Positions 54,905 through 64,000 of a stretch of 64,000 nt of DNA are shown one piece after another. How positions within the stretch are numbered: the stretch's first letter is position 1; every line of letters starts with the position of its first letter. The stretch is from Flabesymbios commensalis (Eukaryota; Annelida; Polychaeta; Terebellida; Flabelligeridae). The notes under the pieces were generated by a model. The model was not told where the DNA came from. It saw only the letters and a list, made by a program, of their open reading frames with translations, and made no database searches. Where the stretch lies: positions 22,502,282 through 22,566,281 of the forward strand of contig OZ024914.1 of NCBI GenBank assembly GCA_964017125.1, read 5' to 3'. The position numbers and the translations under genes were made by a program.

Positions 54905-55065
54905 AGTGAATATTTATACATGTCTCTAATTGATCTAATCTACTATGAATATTTATACATGTCTCAAATTGATCAAATCTACTAGGACTATTTATACATG
55001 TCTCTGATTGATCTAATCTACTATGAATATTTATACATGTCTCTGATTGATCTAATCTACTATTT
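54905..55065. repeat. Minisatellite, ~38-40-bp unit, four copies
   Basis: Unit TATTTATACATGTCTC(T/A)... followed by ATTGATCTAATCTACTA; copies at about 54911, 54950, 54989 and 55027. Confidence 0.85.
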
Positions 55066-55933
55066 AAATGTGAACTTTGACTCTTGTATCATTACAAACA
55101 AATTAGATAATATCAACCAAACTATCAATAACAATCTAGTAATTGTTCACACAAAACCAAACCTATCAATAACAATCTACTAATTGTTCACATTAATATA
55201 TTAATGAACATTGACTCTTGTATCATTACATACAAATTACATAATATTGACAAAATCTATCAGTAACATTATTAAACAAGATTATCTGTTGTTGAGGAGG
55301 GTATGAAAACGGCACACAGACACAAAGTGTCTGACCCCCACAACACAAACTTACGAATGCATCGTAAGAGCACATATGAATTCCAACCTCTCATCTGTCT
55401 AATCCACCATTACTTGCGGCATCAGAAACAACACTAATTCTAAATAGTGAAGTGCTATATAGTCTGAAATTTAGTTTTTAAATTGAAATTAGGATGTCTA
55501 CAGAAGTGAAACTTGAAATTTACATGTAATGAATAGATAACCGAATAATTAAAATTTCCAAATGTAGATAATAAGGGACACATTATCATAACATCTATTG
55601 TATTTATAATTCCTGAAGCAAGTCTGAGTAGTGTTTTGACTGGCTAGATTTATATGTCAGTGGAATTTTATTTTCTGTAAGTGTAAAATCTGACAACAGA
55701 AGTATACAGACCTCATTTTGAGCTGACCTAGGTATTGCAGACACACTTTGAAAACATAAGAAGACCACAAAACATAGATTTAGAGGGATTTGAAGCAAAT
55801 TAGGAACATGAGGAAATGGTCCACATCTTGAGTATTGCTGTATTCACTAAAAATGGTGTTTACATATACATTCAAAAGCAAGATCTAAAGAATTCTAAAA
55901 AAAAAATAATAATAATTATAATTTCTTACTCAC
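55066..55933. other. AT-rich stretch, no confirmed gene
   Basis: ACCTATCAATAACAATCTA pieces are duplicated near 55120-55185. A minus-strand open stretch at 55604-55798 encodes a hydrophobic leader-like sequence (NLCFVVFLCFQSVSA), but it has no ATG of its own. It could be an exon of the minus-strand candidate gene or chance. Confidence 0.3.
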
Positions 55934-56028
55934 GCAGTTATTGACGAAAAAGTAAAATTTTAGCTTTTTCTTCTCTTCTACGGGAGAAGAAAAAGGACAT
56001 AAATCATTCACATTTAAAGTAATTCCAC
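55934..56028 (-). CDS. Candidate exon, unknown protein
   Basis: Minus strand: acceptor CATTCTTACAG, 95 nt, donor TGC|GTGAGTAAG. It reads GITLNVNDLCPF, then a K-rich piece and KFYFFVNNC. Splice borders are good; the protein is not recognised. It lies just downstream of the GLAP repeats. Confidence 0.25.
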
Positions 56029-56034
56029 CTGTAA

Positions 56035-56699
56035 GAATGAGCTTGTGGATATTGTATCAAAAACCGACTGGCCGAAATCGGGTTGGCAAATCACTCCCCA
56101 TCATGTTTTCCATTGTTAGAACAGCTGGCGCAAGTCCTGCCGAACTAACAAATGGAAAATCATATGTTTGGTTCTTCACAAAGTTTATTGCATCTGGCGC
56201 AAGTCCGGATGCATCCTGCCCATACTTGCTAACACTGATTTCAGCAGCTGGTGCAAATCCTGATGCTAGAATAAACTAATTCCACCTGTAAGAATGAGCT
56301 TGTGGATATTGTATCAAAAAACCGGCTGGCCGAAATCGGGTTGGCAAATCACTCCCCATCCTGTTTTCCATTGTTAGAACAGCTGGCGCAAGTCCTGCCG
56401 AACTAACAAATGAAAAATCATATGTTTGGTTCTTCACAAAGTTTATTGCATTCTGCCCATCCTTGCTAGCACTGATTTCAGCAGCTGGCGCAAATCCAGT
56501 TGGCAAATCACTCCCCATCATGTTTGCTATAGTTAGAACAGCTGGCGCAAGTCCTGCCGAACTAACAAATGAATAATCATATGTTTGGTTCTTCATGAAG
56601 TTCATTGCATCTGGCGCAAGTCCGGATGCATCCTGTCTATCATTACTAGCACTGATTTCAGCAGCTGGCGCAAGTCCTGATGCTAGATTAATCAAGCTA
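56035..56699 (-). CDS. Candidate repeat-coding exon(s): S-G-L-A-P-A repeats, unknown protein
   Basis: Minus strand: acceptor-like CTCTCTGTCTAG at 56700, then open from 56699 to 56276 (139 codons from Met). It contains repeats of about 64 residues: ASGLAPAAEISAS, DASGLAPDAMNF, KNQTYD(Y/F)SFVSSAGLAPAVLT, MMGSDLPTGFAP. A third, similar repeat follows at 56280-56040 after a stop. Within each repeat the GLAPA core recurs two to three times, so there is a shorter internal period. All copies keep the frame where they diverge in DNA, which favours past coding. No family was recognised, and a non-coding minisatellite is possible. Confidence 0.35.
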
Positions 56700-57049
56700 G
56701 ACAGAGAGCATCATGTAGTTGGCGTATAAGGCATGCAATAATTAATGCGGCCTGTAACAACTGGCCAAGTCTTGTTGTAACTGACCTTGTATTTATTGAC
56801 TAATAATATGTTCTTGCAGTAGTTTAATTGAATAATTATATTGCTTTTACCTTACACTCCTACACTTGGATACTCTTCCGAATTATTTTAATTTACAAAT
56901 TATTTATTATATATATATATATCTAAGTAAGAATGATGAAAGATTTAATTCTTGTGGCCATTTTTTTTTTTTTTTATATTTTTTTTTTTTTTTTTTTATT
57001 ATTATTTAATTTCAAAGCAGCTGGATCACTAAGCTTTACAAAACAAACA
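56700..57049. other. No gene seen; T-rich microsatellite
   Basis: Contains (TA)n near 56908-56922 and two long T runs at about 56962-57000. Nothing else was recognised. Confidence 0.5.
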
Positions 57050-58330
57050 ACAAAGAAGAAAACTTAGAAAGAAAAAGGTGACCCAAAACATAATTTCGTA
57101 GGATCCACTTGAAACCTAAGGTCACTTTGGCAAAGCCAGAGAATGGCCTACAGGAAAACCAGCCCCTGGGATTATTCCAGAGTCATCACAAATTGGCATA
57201 ATTGCATTAATTATATAAAATGAAATCAAGAAATTATCAACTATATCTCTTCTCATTAATTTAAATTATTACTAATGAGAACGTTAAATCTTAACTTCCT
57301 AACATGAATTATTTTTAAATATCCTTATGAGCACTAATATTGTATATTTTAATTTGAGATTAAGAGTGGCTGGTATGTATGCTTCATTGACCAAAAGTAA
57401 CAAAAAAAAGAAAACTCCAATCAAAGAGGAATCAGTGGGTCCACCACAAATTGGAATCAGCCAATGTGATTATCGCCTCCAGAGTTTATCAATTCTTGCT
57501 AAATCAAATCCTAGAAACAACAATTGCTCCTCTTATTTATTTATATTATTTGGAAATTTTTGCCCTACAAATCACACGATAAAATGTACCCAAAAAATTT
57601 AAGTAACAAAGATGAAACTCCAAAAAATGAGGAAAAAGGCCAAAAACATATGTTCCTGACAACAAGACCTATCTGAAACCCCATAAGGCCGCAGTGGCAA
57701 TGCCAAAGAATGGCCCACAGGAAAAACAGTTCCTGAAAGGAATCAGTGAGTCAACCACAAATTGGCATAAATGCATAAAAGCAGCCAAAGTGGTTATCGC
57801 CTCCAGAGTTAATCAATCTTTGTTAAACAAATTCTCTGAGACAATTATCATTGATTTATAAAATTAATATTGTCTATTGCATTAAAGTGAGCACCATCTC
57901 AAATGTTTACTCAGCGAATCACAACAAGAATCAATCTTCTTATCAAGATAATTTAAAAAGTTGACCCTGCAAATCACACAATAAAATGTACCCAAAAAAT
58001 TTAAGTAACAAAGATGAAACTCCCAACGAGGAAAAAGGCCAAAAACATATGTTCCTGACAACAAGACCTATCTGAAACCCCATAAGGCCGCAGTGGCAAT
58101 GCCAAAGAATGGCCCACAGGAAAAACAGTTCCTGAAAGGAATCAGTGAGTCAACCACAAACTAGCATAAAAGCAGCTGAAGTGGTTATCGCCTCAAGAGT
58201 TAATCAATCCTTGTTAAACAAATTCTCTGACACAATTATCGTCGATTTATAAAATTAATATTGTCTAAAGTGAACGCCATCTCAAATTTTTACTCAGCGA
58301 ATCACAACAAGTTAACATAGTACTTTTTCA
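57050..58330. repeat. Tandem repeat, ~390-bp unit, two close and one old copy
   Basis: The copies starting near 57587 and 57978 share ATGTACCCAAAAAATTTAAG, GACCTATCTGAAACCCCATA, GGTTATCGCCTC and ATTGTCT landmarks and are nearly identical. An older copy starts near 57050. On the minus strand each holds TTTCCTTTCAG-like acceptors followed by an open stretch (FPVGHSLALP) that is also preserved in the old copy. Confidence 0.75.
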
Positions 58331-59976
58331 CCTGAATGAAACCAAAATTTTTATATAACAAAGATGAAACTATTTTCCATCCCCCTTGACATATTAAAAG
58401 TTATGGAAGCATCATCCAAACCCAAATTTGGATGCAAAAATGCAAATGATTTTTTCATTATGTTCATTGTTATTCCGCAAATGTTTAATAAATGAGAAAC
58501 CGATCAGTTTTACTCTGCATTATGAGAATTCTTGTTTTATGCTCAATTTGTTAAATTTGATAATTTAATAACAACGGAAATTCACGATTGAAACAAAGAA
58601 TGAGTGAACGATAATGTAAGGTTTAGAGACTGACTAGACCACATGGAAAGCCAACAATGTCAATGAGACAAAGATAAGGGTCATAATCCAAATAATTGGT
58701 CAGACAGATTCAATAACAACCACGCAAAGCTGTTATCAAATATATACACAAACTATTAAAAATATTTGTAACATAAATTTTATTTTTAGATCTTTATAGT
58801 CATATAAAAATAAAGTATAGACAGCTACAAATTTTTTATGTGCAATTGGTTATCTCCTCAAAAAGTTCATCAAATCTTGCTATTTTAAATCAAATTTAAA
58901 ACTGGTGAACTATCACCACTCTCATTGATTTAAATTAAATCGAAATTATATGGTCATTGTGCTTTTAACTTAATTTAAAGTTAACACTAGCGCTTAAATT
59001 TCTAAGATTGTATATTTTTTAGACTACATTTTATTAAAATCATGAAAGAACAGTCCAAACCAAATTTAATCCAGATGAATTTTGTATTATGAATTTGTCA
59101 CTCCAAAAATATGTCACTAGTGACTGGAAGTGCTGCCGACTATTACACTAATAATGACGATTCAACCAGTCTTATGGTAGACTAGTCTACATCATATATT
59201 TTAATTTTAATTCCATGAAAATGAGGTTAAGCAGCGCAAATTTTTTGATTTCATGAAATGAAAAGCGATTAGACTAGGCCTATATACGTTTTTGTAGACA
59301 GCCACAATTTTGTAATGTGCAATGTCTAGAATTAGACTATTAGATTTAAAATGAATTAGACCAAAGTCTAGTCCTAGCCCTGGCCTAGGGCGGCTAGGCC
59401 AGGAGCCTATGGCCATAGTCTATACTAGTCTATAGTATAGTCTGAGTCTACTAACAGTTAGAGTAACAATTAGAGCCGAGTCTAGACACAATCTAGACTC
59501 AAGTAACTTTGACATTTGATTAACAGCGCGTACGGATAATACTATTAATAATAGTTAATAAAAACACGAATTCAGCGTGAGCGATAATATAAGAATTTGA
59601 AGTGGACTTAGCCACGTGACTGCGACCGGATCGATGTCGGCGATGTCAATCGAAGTCATAATCTAAAAAACCACTGACACATGGTTGAATATATTCAAAA
59701 ACAATGCAAAACTATATCTATCATATAAAAGAACTATTGAAACGTATTTAAAATACAAGATTTTCTTGATAGACATAGAATCTGCTATATAAATTTATAT
59801 TTCTTTCGGATTAATTTGTGGTTTGAACTACCCTCAAGATTTCATTGCTAAAAGAGACTGTTACAAACAAATCGAGATCCGAACAAACCACGAATTACAT
59901 AGCTTGGGATTCGCCTAAGATTAATAATCTATTTTGTGTCCGATAAAAAGAGCTTTCATTTTACGAAAACTCTGTA
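58331..59976. other. No gene seen
   Basis: AT-rich DNA. 59260-59510 is a CTAG-rich low-complexity stretch (CTAGTCTATACTAGTC and variants) like that near 14830-14890. The subterminal hairpin at 59813-59898 is noted with the segment. Confidence 0.4.
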
Positions 59977-60645
59977 TATTCATAGGATAACTACCAAGCC
60001 TCTATAGGCAGGGTTCAACAGGCTACAATAAACACAACAACTTAATCCTTGTACTTGCAACTGCAATCATCGAACACCAGACTACATGAAAGTATAACCA
60101 GCGCCAATACACAGTGCCGCACTGCAGACCCACGCGAGACGTTGACCCAATGCTGGTTAAATTTCGGCCCACCGTCTACGGCGTCTACCCAATATCTAAC
60201 CAACATTGGGCCAACGCCTCGTGTTTGCTGGGGTCACACCCTTGCGGTTATCAAGTCCTCATACATGCACTGTATCTAGAACTACTGGTACTTAAATGAC
60301 GAGGTAAATGACTACGGTATATTATATACTCGTAATTCAATAAAATTAGAGCAACATACTTCATTATGATATAGATAATTATATATATATATTGCATAAA
60401 ATAACCTGCTCTAGCATTATTGAGTGCCAAGGTAGTACTGTTTTGACAAAAACTTTTAAATTGACAAAAATCGTTGTTGTTGCAACATTAACCTAATGTT
60501 GGGTTACCGTTGGCACAACGTCTTTGACGCTGGCCCACCATTGGATCAATGTCTCGTGTTTGCTGGGTACGAACATAACACCTTACAATATAAGCGAAAA
60601 TGCTACAATTGTAAGCATGGTAATACATAGCGCTGACCGACCTAT

Positions 60646-61770
60646 ATGACCAATACCACCAAGAGTGGGAATCAAATATTCAAAACTCACCTAAATGTAT
60701 ATTGTATAAATGTTTCAAGTCAGAATTAAAATTTGAATCGTACTTAATTGAATTACCCGCTGGTTATAAACGTATTTTTACCAAATTTAGAACATCAAAC
60801 CACAAATTACCGATGGAAAAGGGAAGATTCACCAAATTACCGCGCAACATGCGCATTTGTGAAAACTGTGATTGTAATAAATTATGTGATGAATATCATT
60901 TTTTACTTGAATGCCCAGCCCTGAATGACACTCGAAAAAAAATTATAAAAAAATATTATTGGCAACGTCCAAACATCTTAAAGTTCGAACAACTAATGTC
61001 GTCGTTAAGCTATCAAAAACAGCTACTGCTAGTCAAATTTATCAAAGAAGGTTTTGAAATTCAAATTTGCATATTTAATTTGTCCCAAGTTGGTTTAATG
61101 TTGGAACAATGCATTTAACGTTGTTTCAGTGTTGAACCAACAGTATTCAAATTTCAAAATCACTTTGAACAATAACATTGTACTGAAATCATACTTTTGA
61201 ATGTATCATGTATTCTGCGCTATATCTACCCCCCTGACAGACAAGTTGATTTTATGACTAGGATACCTGTTATTGTCCGTCAGACATGATGACTTGGCGG
61301 TGCGTTGATTTAGTGTCGATGCACCGTCTACTATACCACACCGTTCATTCCATCCCGTGCGGATCCGGCGTTGGATCAACATCTTAAATGTTGGTGCATC
61401 GGCGGATCCAGAACAATTTATTAAAAATATGCTCAATAATTGTACGCTATCACTTTTTGTTATAGGTGGCTGCGACATCTACACATATTTTTAATTGTTA
61501 ATATTTGTAACCTTTATTTTTCAAGTTATCATCACTGAACATAATAATATTGTTAAGATGTATCGTGTGTATTTACCTATTTGTGTTCACAATAATGTAC
61601 ACGTCATACCATCCATCTTGATTTTTTCTTTTGTAATTGGATTACCTGCTATACAATCTTTGTTTCTTATTTAGAATACTTGTACTATTTTGTTATGTTT
61701 ATTGTAGCGGATATTGTACTCCAAGCCTCAGATGAGGCCCGAGTTATTGAATAAACTTGTCAAACTTGTC
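60646..61770 (+). mobile_element. LINE 3' fragment in unit 3
   Basis: Same tail as units 1 and 2. One GACC of a GACCGACC pair is missing near 60650, so the open frame now begins only at an internal Met (60702-61118, 138 codons). The rest is as in unit 1. Confidence 0.7.
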
Positions 61771-63647
61771 TCCAAGGGAATGTGAAAATGACAAAAAGGT
61801 GGTAGATTTAATTCTTCTCGCTACTCACCATTTTCGGTAGATGACTTCATGATTATATGATAACAAAGCAAAATAAAAAGATAGTAGTTTTTTTTAGTTA
61901 TTGATACTATATACGTAGTTTGTTATAAAAAGGATGTTATTTCAAATTAAAATATATAAAAAATACATGATTCTTCATGATTATTTTGAATATATAGTAC
62001 AATGAGCGACCACTAGTTATGAAAAACGTCGACCCCGTGTCTGAGATATACGGTCGCTCAGTGATCTGATGCACTGTCATATCTTCACTGCTTATGACGG
62101 TCGCCGAAATAAGTATGCGTTTCATTTGCTCCGTTACTTACAATAAATGTGTAAAATGTCTAAAATTGACCTGCCATTGAGCCAACGTTTGTTCAATTTT
62201 GTTCCACCGTCGGCAACGCTGACCACGCATTTTGTCAACCCTGGTTGGACGTCTGTGTTTGCCGGCTATACCCAGATACCACCACTCAGAACACGTAGCC
62301 AGTGTGTAAACACCTTTAGCCGACACCTTTTACAGCCAAGAGCTAATGCAGAGCACGATAGTATGTCAATATATTTCTATTTGGCGTATATATCACATGA
62401 ACGCGATAATTCCCATTGGGCGACAGTCATATTAAGTGAGAAACACGCAATTGTAGTCAAAATTTTTATAACTTAGTATAATATCGCTATTATAATATTT
62501 TGTCGTTGTAGTTATTACATTAATTTAATACGCAACTTAACATGCAAACACGGGTGTAGCTTACATGTATAATATACGAACGATTACGGTAATATAATTA
62601 GGTTCGAATTTAATACCATAGACTACTATACTAGTGGTACTATTGATAACAAAATTAAATTGATCAGAATATAGTTGGACACCCCCCCCCCCCTCCCCTA
62701 ATTTAGCAAGACCCGGAATGAGATAACAACTGCCATACTGAACACCCCTTCTGATTTTCGCACCTATGACGCTATAGAAATTTCATATACTAGTATATCC
62801 ATTCATTCATTTCGTCACCCACATCTCTCGGATACATATATTATTAAGAACATTCCAAGATGAAATGCTAACCGCGTACAGGAGTAAACTATACAGTAAC
62901 ACCAGCAGTGTCCTTATATAATTTAGTGTTCCGTGGATGGGGTCATAATGCTGAATAATGGAAATGTATGCCTTTTTAAATTTTTTGAGAGACGGCAGTA
63001 CTTTAAATTAACATTTTAAGCCGGGAAGCCTCAAGCGTTCATCTTTCGCCGAGAAGCGCTAACTTTGCTCCAAATTTGCGTGTTTTTTTTAATATGCAGT
63101 GTGATTAGGGTGCTTAACCCGACCAGTCCCGCAGGCACCTTAATATCATTATACATCCATCCTTTATGTGACGTTGAAAATCACTTTCCATCATGATATT
63201 TTGATAATGTTCATTATTATTTACTTTGACGTTTGATCCAACTTAAATATAGTTAGTTAATTTCAATGATATTTTTTGATCTCTAGGATATTTATTCACC
63301 TCGGGATGGGAATGTCTAGACAGCCAAGCTGCTAATACCTGGATGTAGGCCTATACACTGACACACCACACAGCGACCACGGGACAATGAACCAATGCAA
63401 GTTCAATGCTGGACCGCCGTCAAGAACGCTGGTACAACATTGATCCGAAGTGAACAATGACATAATCACCATATAACAACATACAGTGAGGGATTTGTGT
63501 TTGCTGGGAAATAAATCGTCATTTCTTCAATTTTCTAGCTAGAGGATTTTATAATGTATCAATCTTGGATAGTTTTAGCTGCAAAGAACAAATATGTCAT
63601 TTTTACTCCTTAGATATTTAGAAATAAAATAGATTTAATCCACAGTC

Positions 63648-63755
63648 CCCAGCCGGCATTTCGTCCCCATTTGATGTCAATTTGATATCAATAAGACATC
63701 AACTTGTCATTTTCACATCATTTTCACGTTAAAGCAAGATGAAATGCCCGCTGGG
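63648..63755. mobile_element. 108-bp miniature element, freshly inserted in array unit 3
   Basis: Begins CCCAGCCGGCATTTCGTC and ends GATGAAATGCCCGCTGGG (inverted ends, about 16 of 18). TC lies on both sides (63646-63647, 63756-63757), while units 1 and 2 have the single uninterrupted CACAGTCAGTAG (near 47836 and 53117). The interior has GATGTCAATTTGATATCA-type inverted pieces. It shares CCCAGC...GCTGGG termini with the elements at 9645 and 27290. No coding capacity. Confidence 0.88.
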
Positions 63756-64000
63756 TCAGTAGTTTAGACATGTCACAGTGTAACATATTACATAATCACA
63801 GGTGGGTAGGCCTACAGCGTGACACAGTGTGTATAGGCCTACCTACCACAGCCCTGCACATGCAGATCAGTGGCGTATACACCTCAGAATGAGCATCCCC
63901 CTCCGTTGTAGTACTTTATCCCCTCTGCAAAGGCAGTATGTGCTCACTTGAGATACTGCATTTTGGCTCTGCACGGCCGTTGTAAGAGAACTCCTATACA

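Larger units (their letters stand above)
54715..59976. mobile_element. 5.26-kb segment inserted in array unit 3, type unknown
   Basis: Units 1 and 2 read ACTGATATTATATTATTCATAGG; here the sequence leaves after ATATTATATT and returns at TATTCATAGG. So it is a clean insertion with at most 1 bp duplicated and no visible terminal inverted repeats. It contains a minisatellite, a hairpin, tandem GLAP-coding repeats and a ~390-bp tandem repeat. On the minus strand, AATAAA-like signals near 54765 could end a transcript. No transposase, RT or recombinase was recognised. Confidence 0.7.
53715..64000. repeat. Array unit 3 (split by a 5.26-kb segment; runs to window edge)
   Basis: Unit sequence occupies 53715-54714 and resumes at 59977. 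It carries a private 108-bp miniature element at 63648-63755. The right end of the unit is beyond the window. Confidence 0.9.

Noticed and set aside
54715-59976. Helitron as explanation for the 5.26-kb segment
   Set aside because: No TC start, no CTRR end and no insertion between A and T with a hairpin just before the end; the hairpins lie too far inside.

Overview
The window looks like nuclear DNA of a non-vertebrate metazoan. It is AT-rich, its one clear host gene is split by introns with GT-AG borders, and almost everything else is transposable elements. The exact lineage cannot be fixed from the sequence; a marine invertebrate is my guess.

Layout. (1) 808-8326, minus strand: the first eight coding exons of a kinesin-2 motor subunit of the KIF3B/KRP95 type (231 codons, phases all consistent). 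It runs off the left edge, and its introns are full of small TTAA- or TA-flanked elements and a ~155-bp dispersed satellite. (2) 8.4-26 kb: gene-poor DNA with satellites, MITEs, a 3.7-kb element with ~345-bp terminal inverted repeats and an 8-bp target duplication (15812-19512), a TTAA-flanked 0.6-kb element, a tRNA-derived SINE with perfect 13-bp target duplications, and a decayed zinc-finger pseudogene. (3) 26143-64000: a tandem array of three near-identical units of ~5.27 kb. Each carries the same LINE 3' fragment, satellite block and miniature elements. Unit 1 is split by a 17-kb element, unit 3 by an unrelated 5.26-kb segment and by a 108-bp miniature element; unit 2 is unbroken, so it supplies empty sites.

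The main find is the 17,021-bp element at 29460-46480. Its ~450-480-bp inverted terminal repeats are nearly identical, and each carries a TATA promoter facing inward. The right arm (minus strand) is a DIRS-type tyrosine-recombinase retrotransposon: gag-like, RT/RNase H, recombinase. The left arm (plus strand) carries a Jockey-like LINE ORF1 and ORF2 and then a second, diverged ORF2. The arms converge on a 117-bp internal complementary region (40767-40883) that reproduces both outer ends joined head to tail. The uninterrupted array copies show the empty target, and all three sequences agree on a crossover at an AA dinucleotide. So the termini, 17 kb apart, belong together. Either this is a two-armed composite of DIRS and LINE, or Jockey-like LINEs nested between the internal complementary region and the far terminal repeat.

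The 5.26-kb segment in unit 3 (54715-59976) may carry exons of an unrecognised minus-strand gene with repeats of the type S-G-L-A-P-A. No tRNA, rRNA or CRISPR features were seen.
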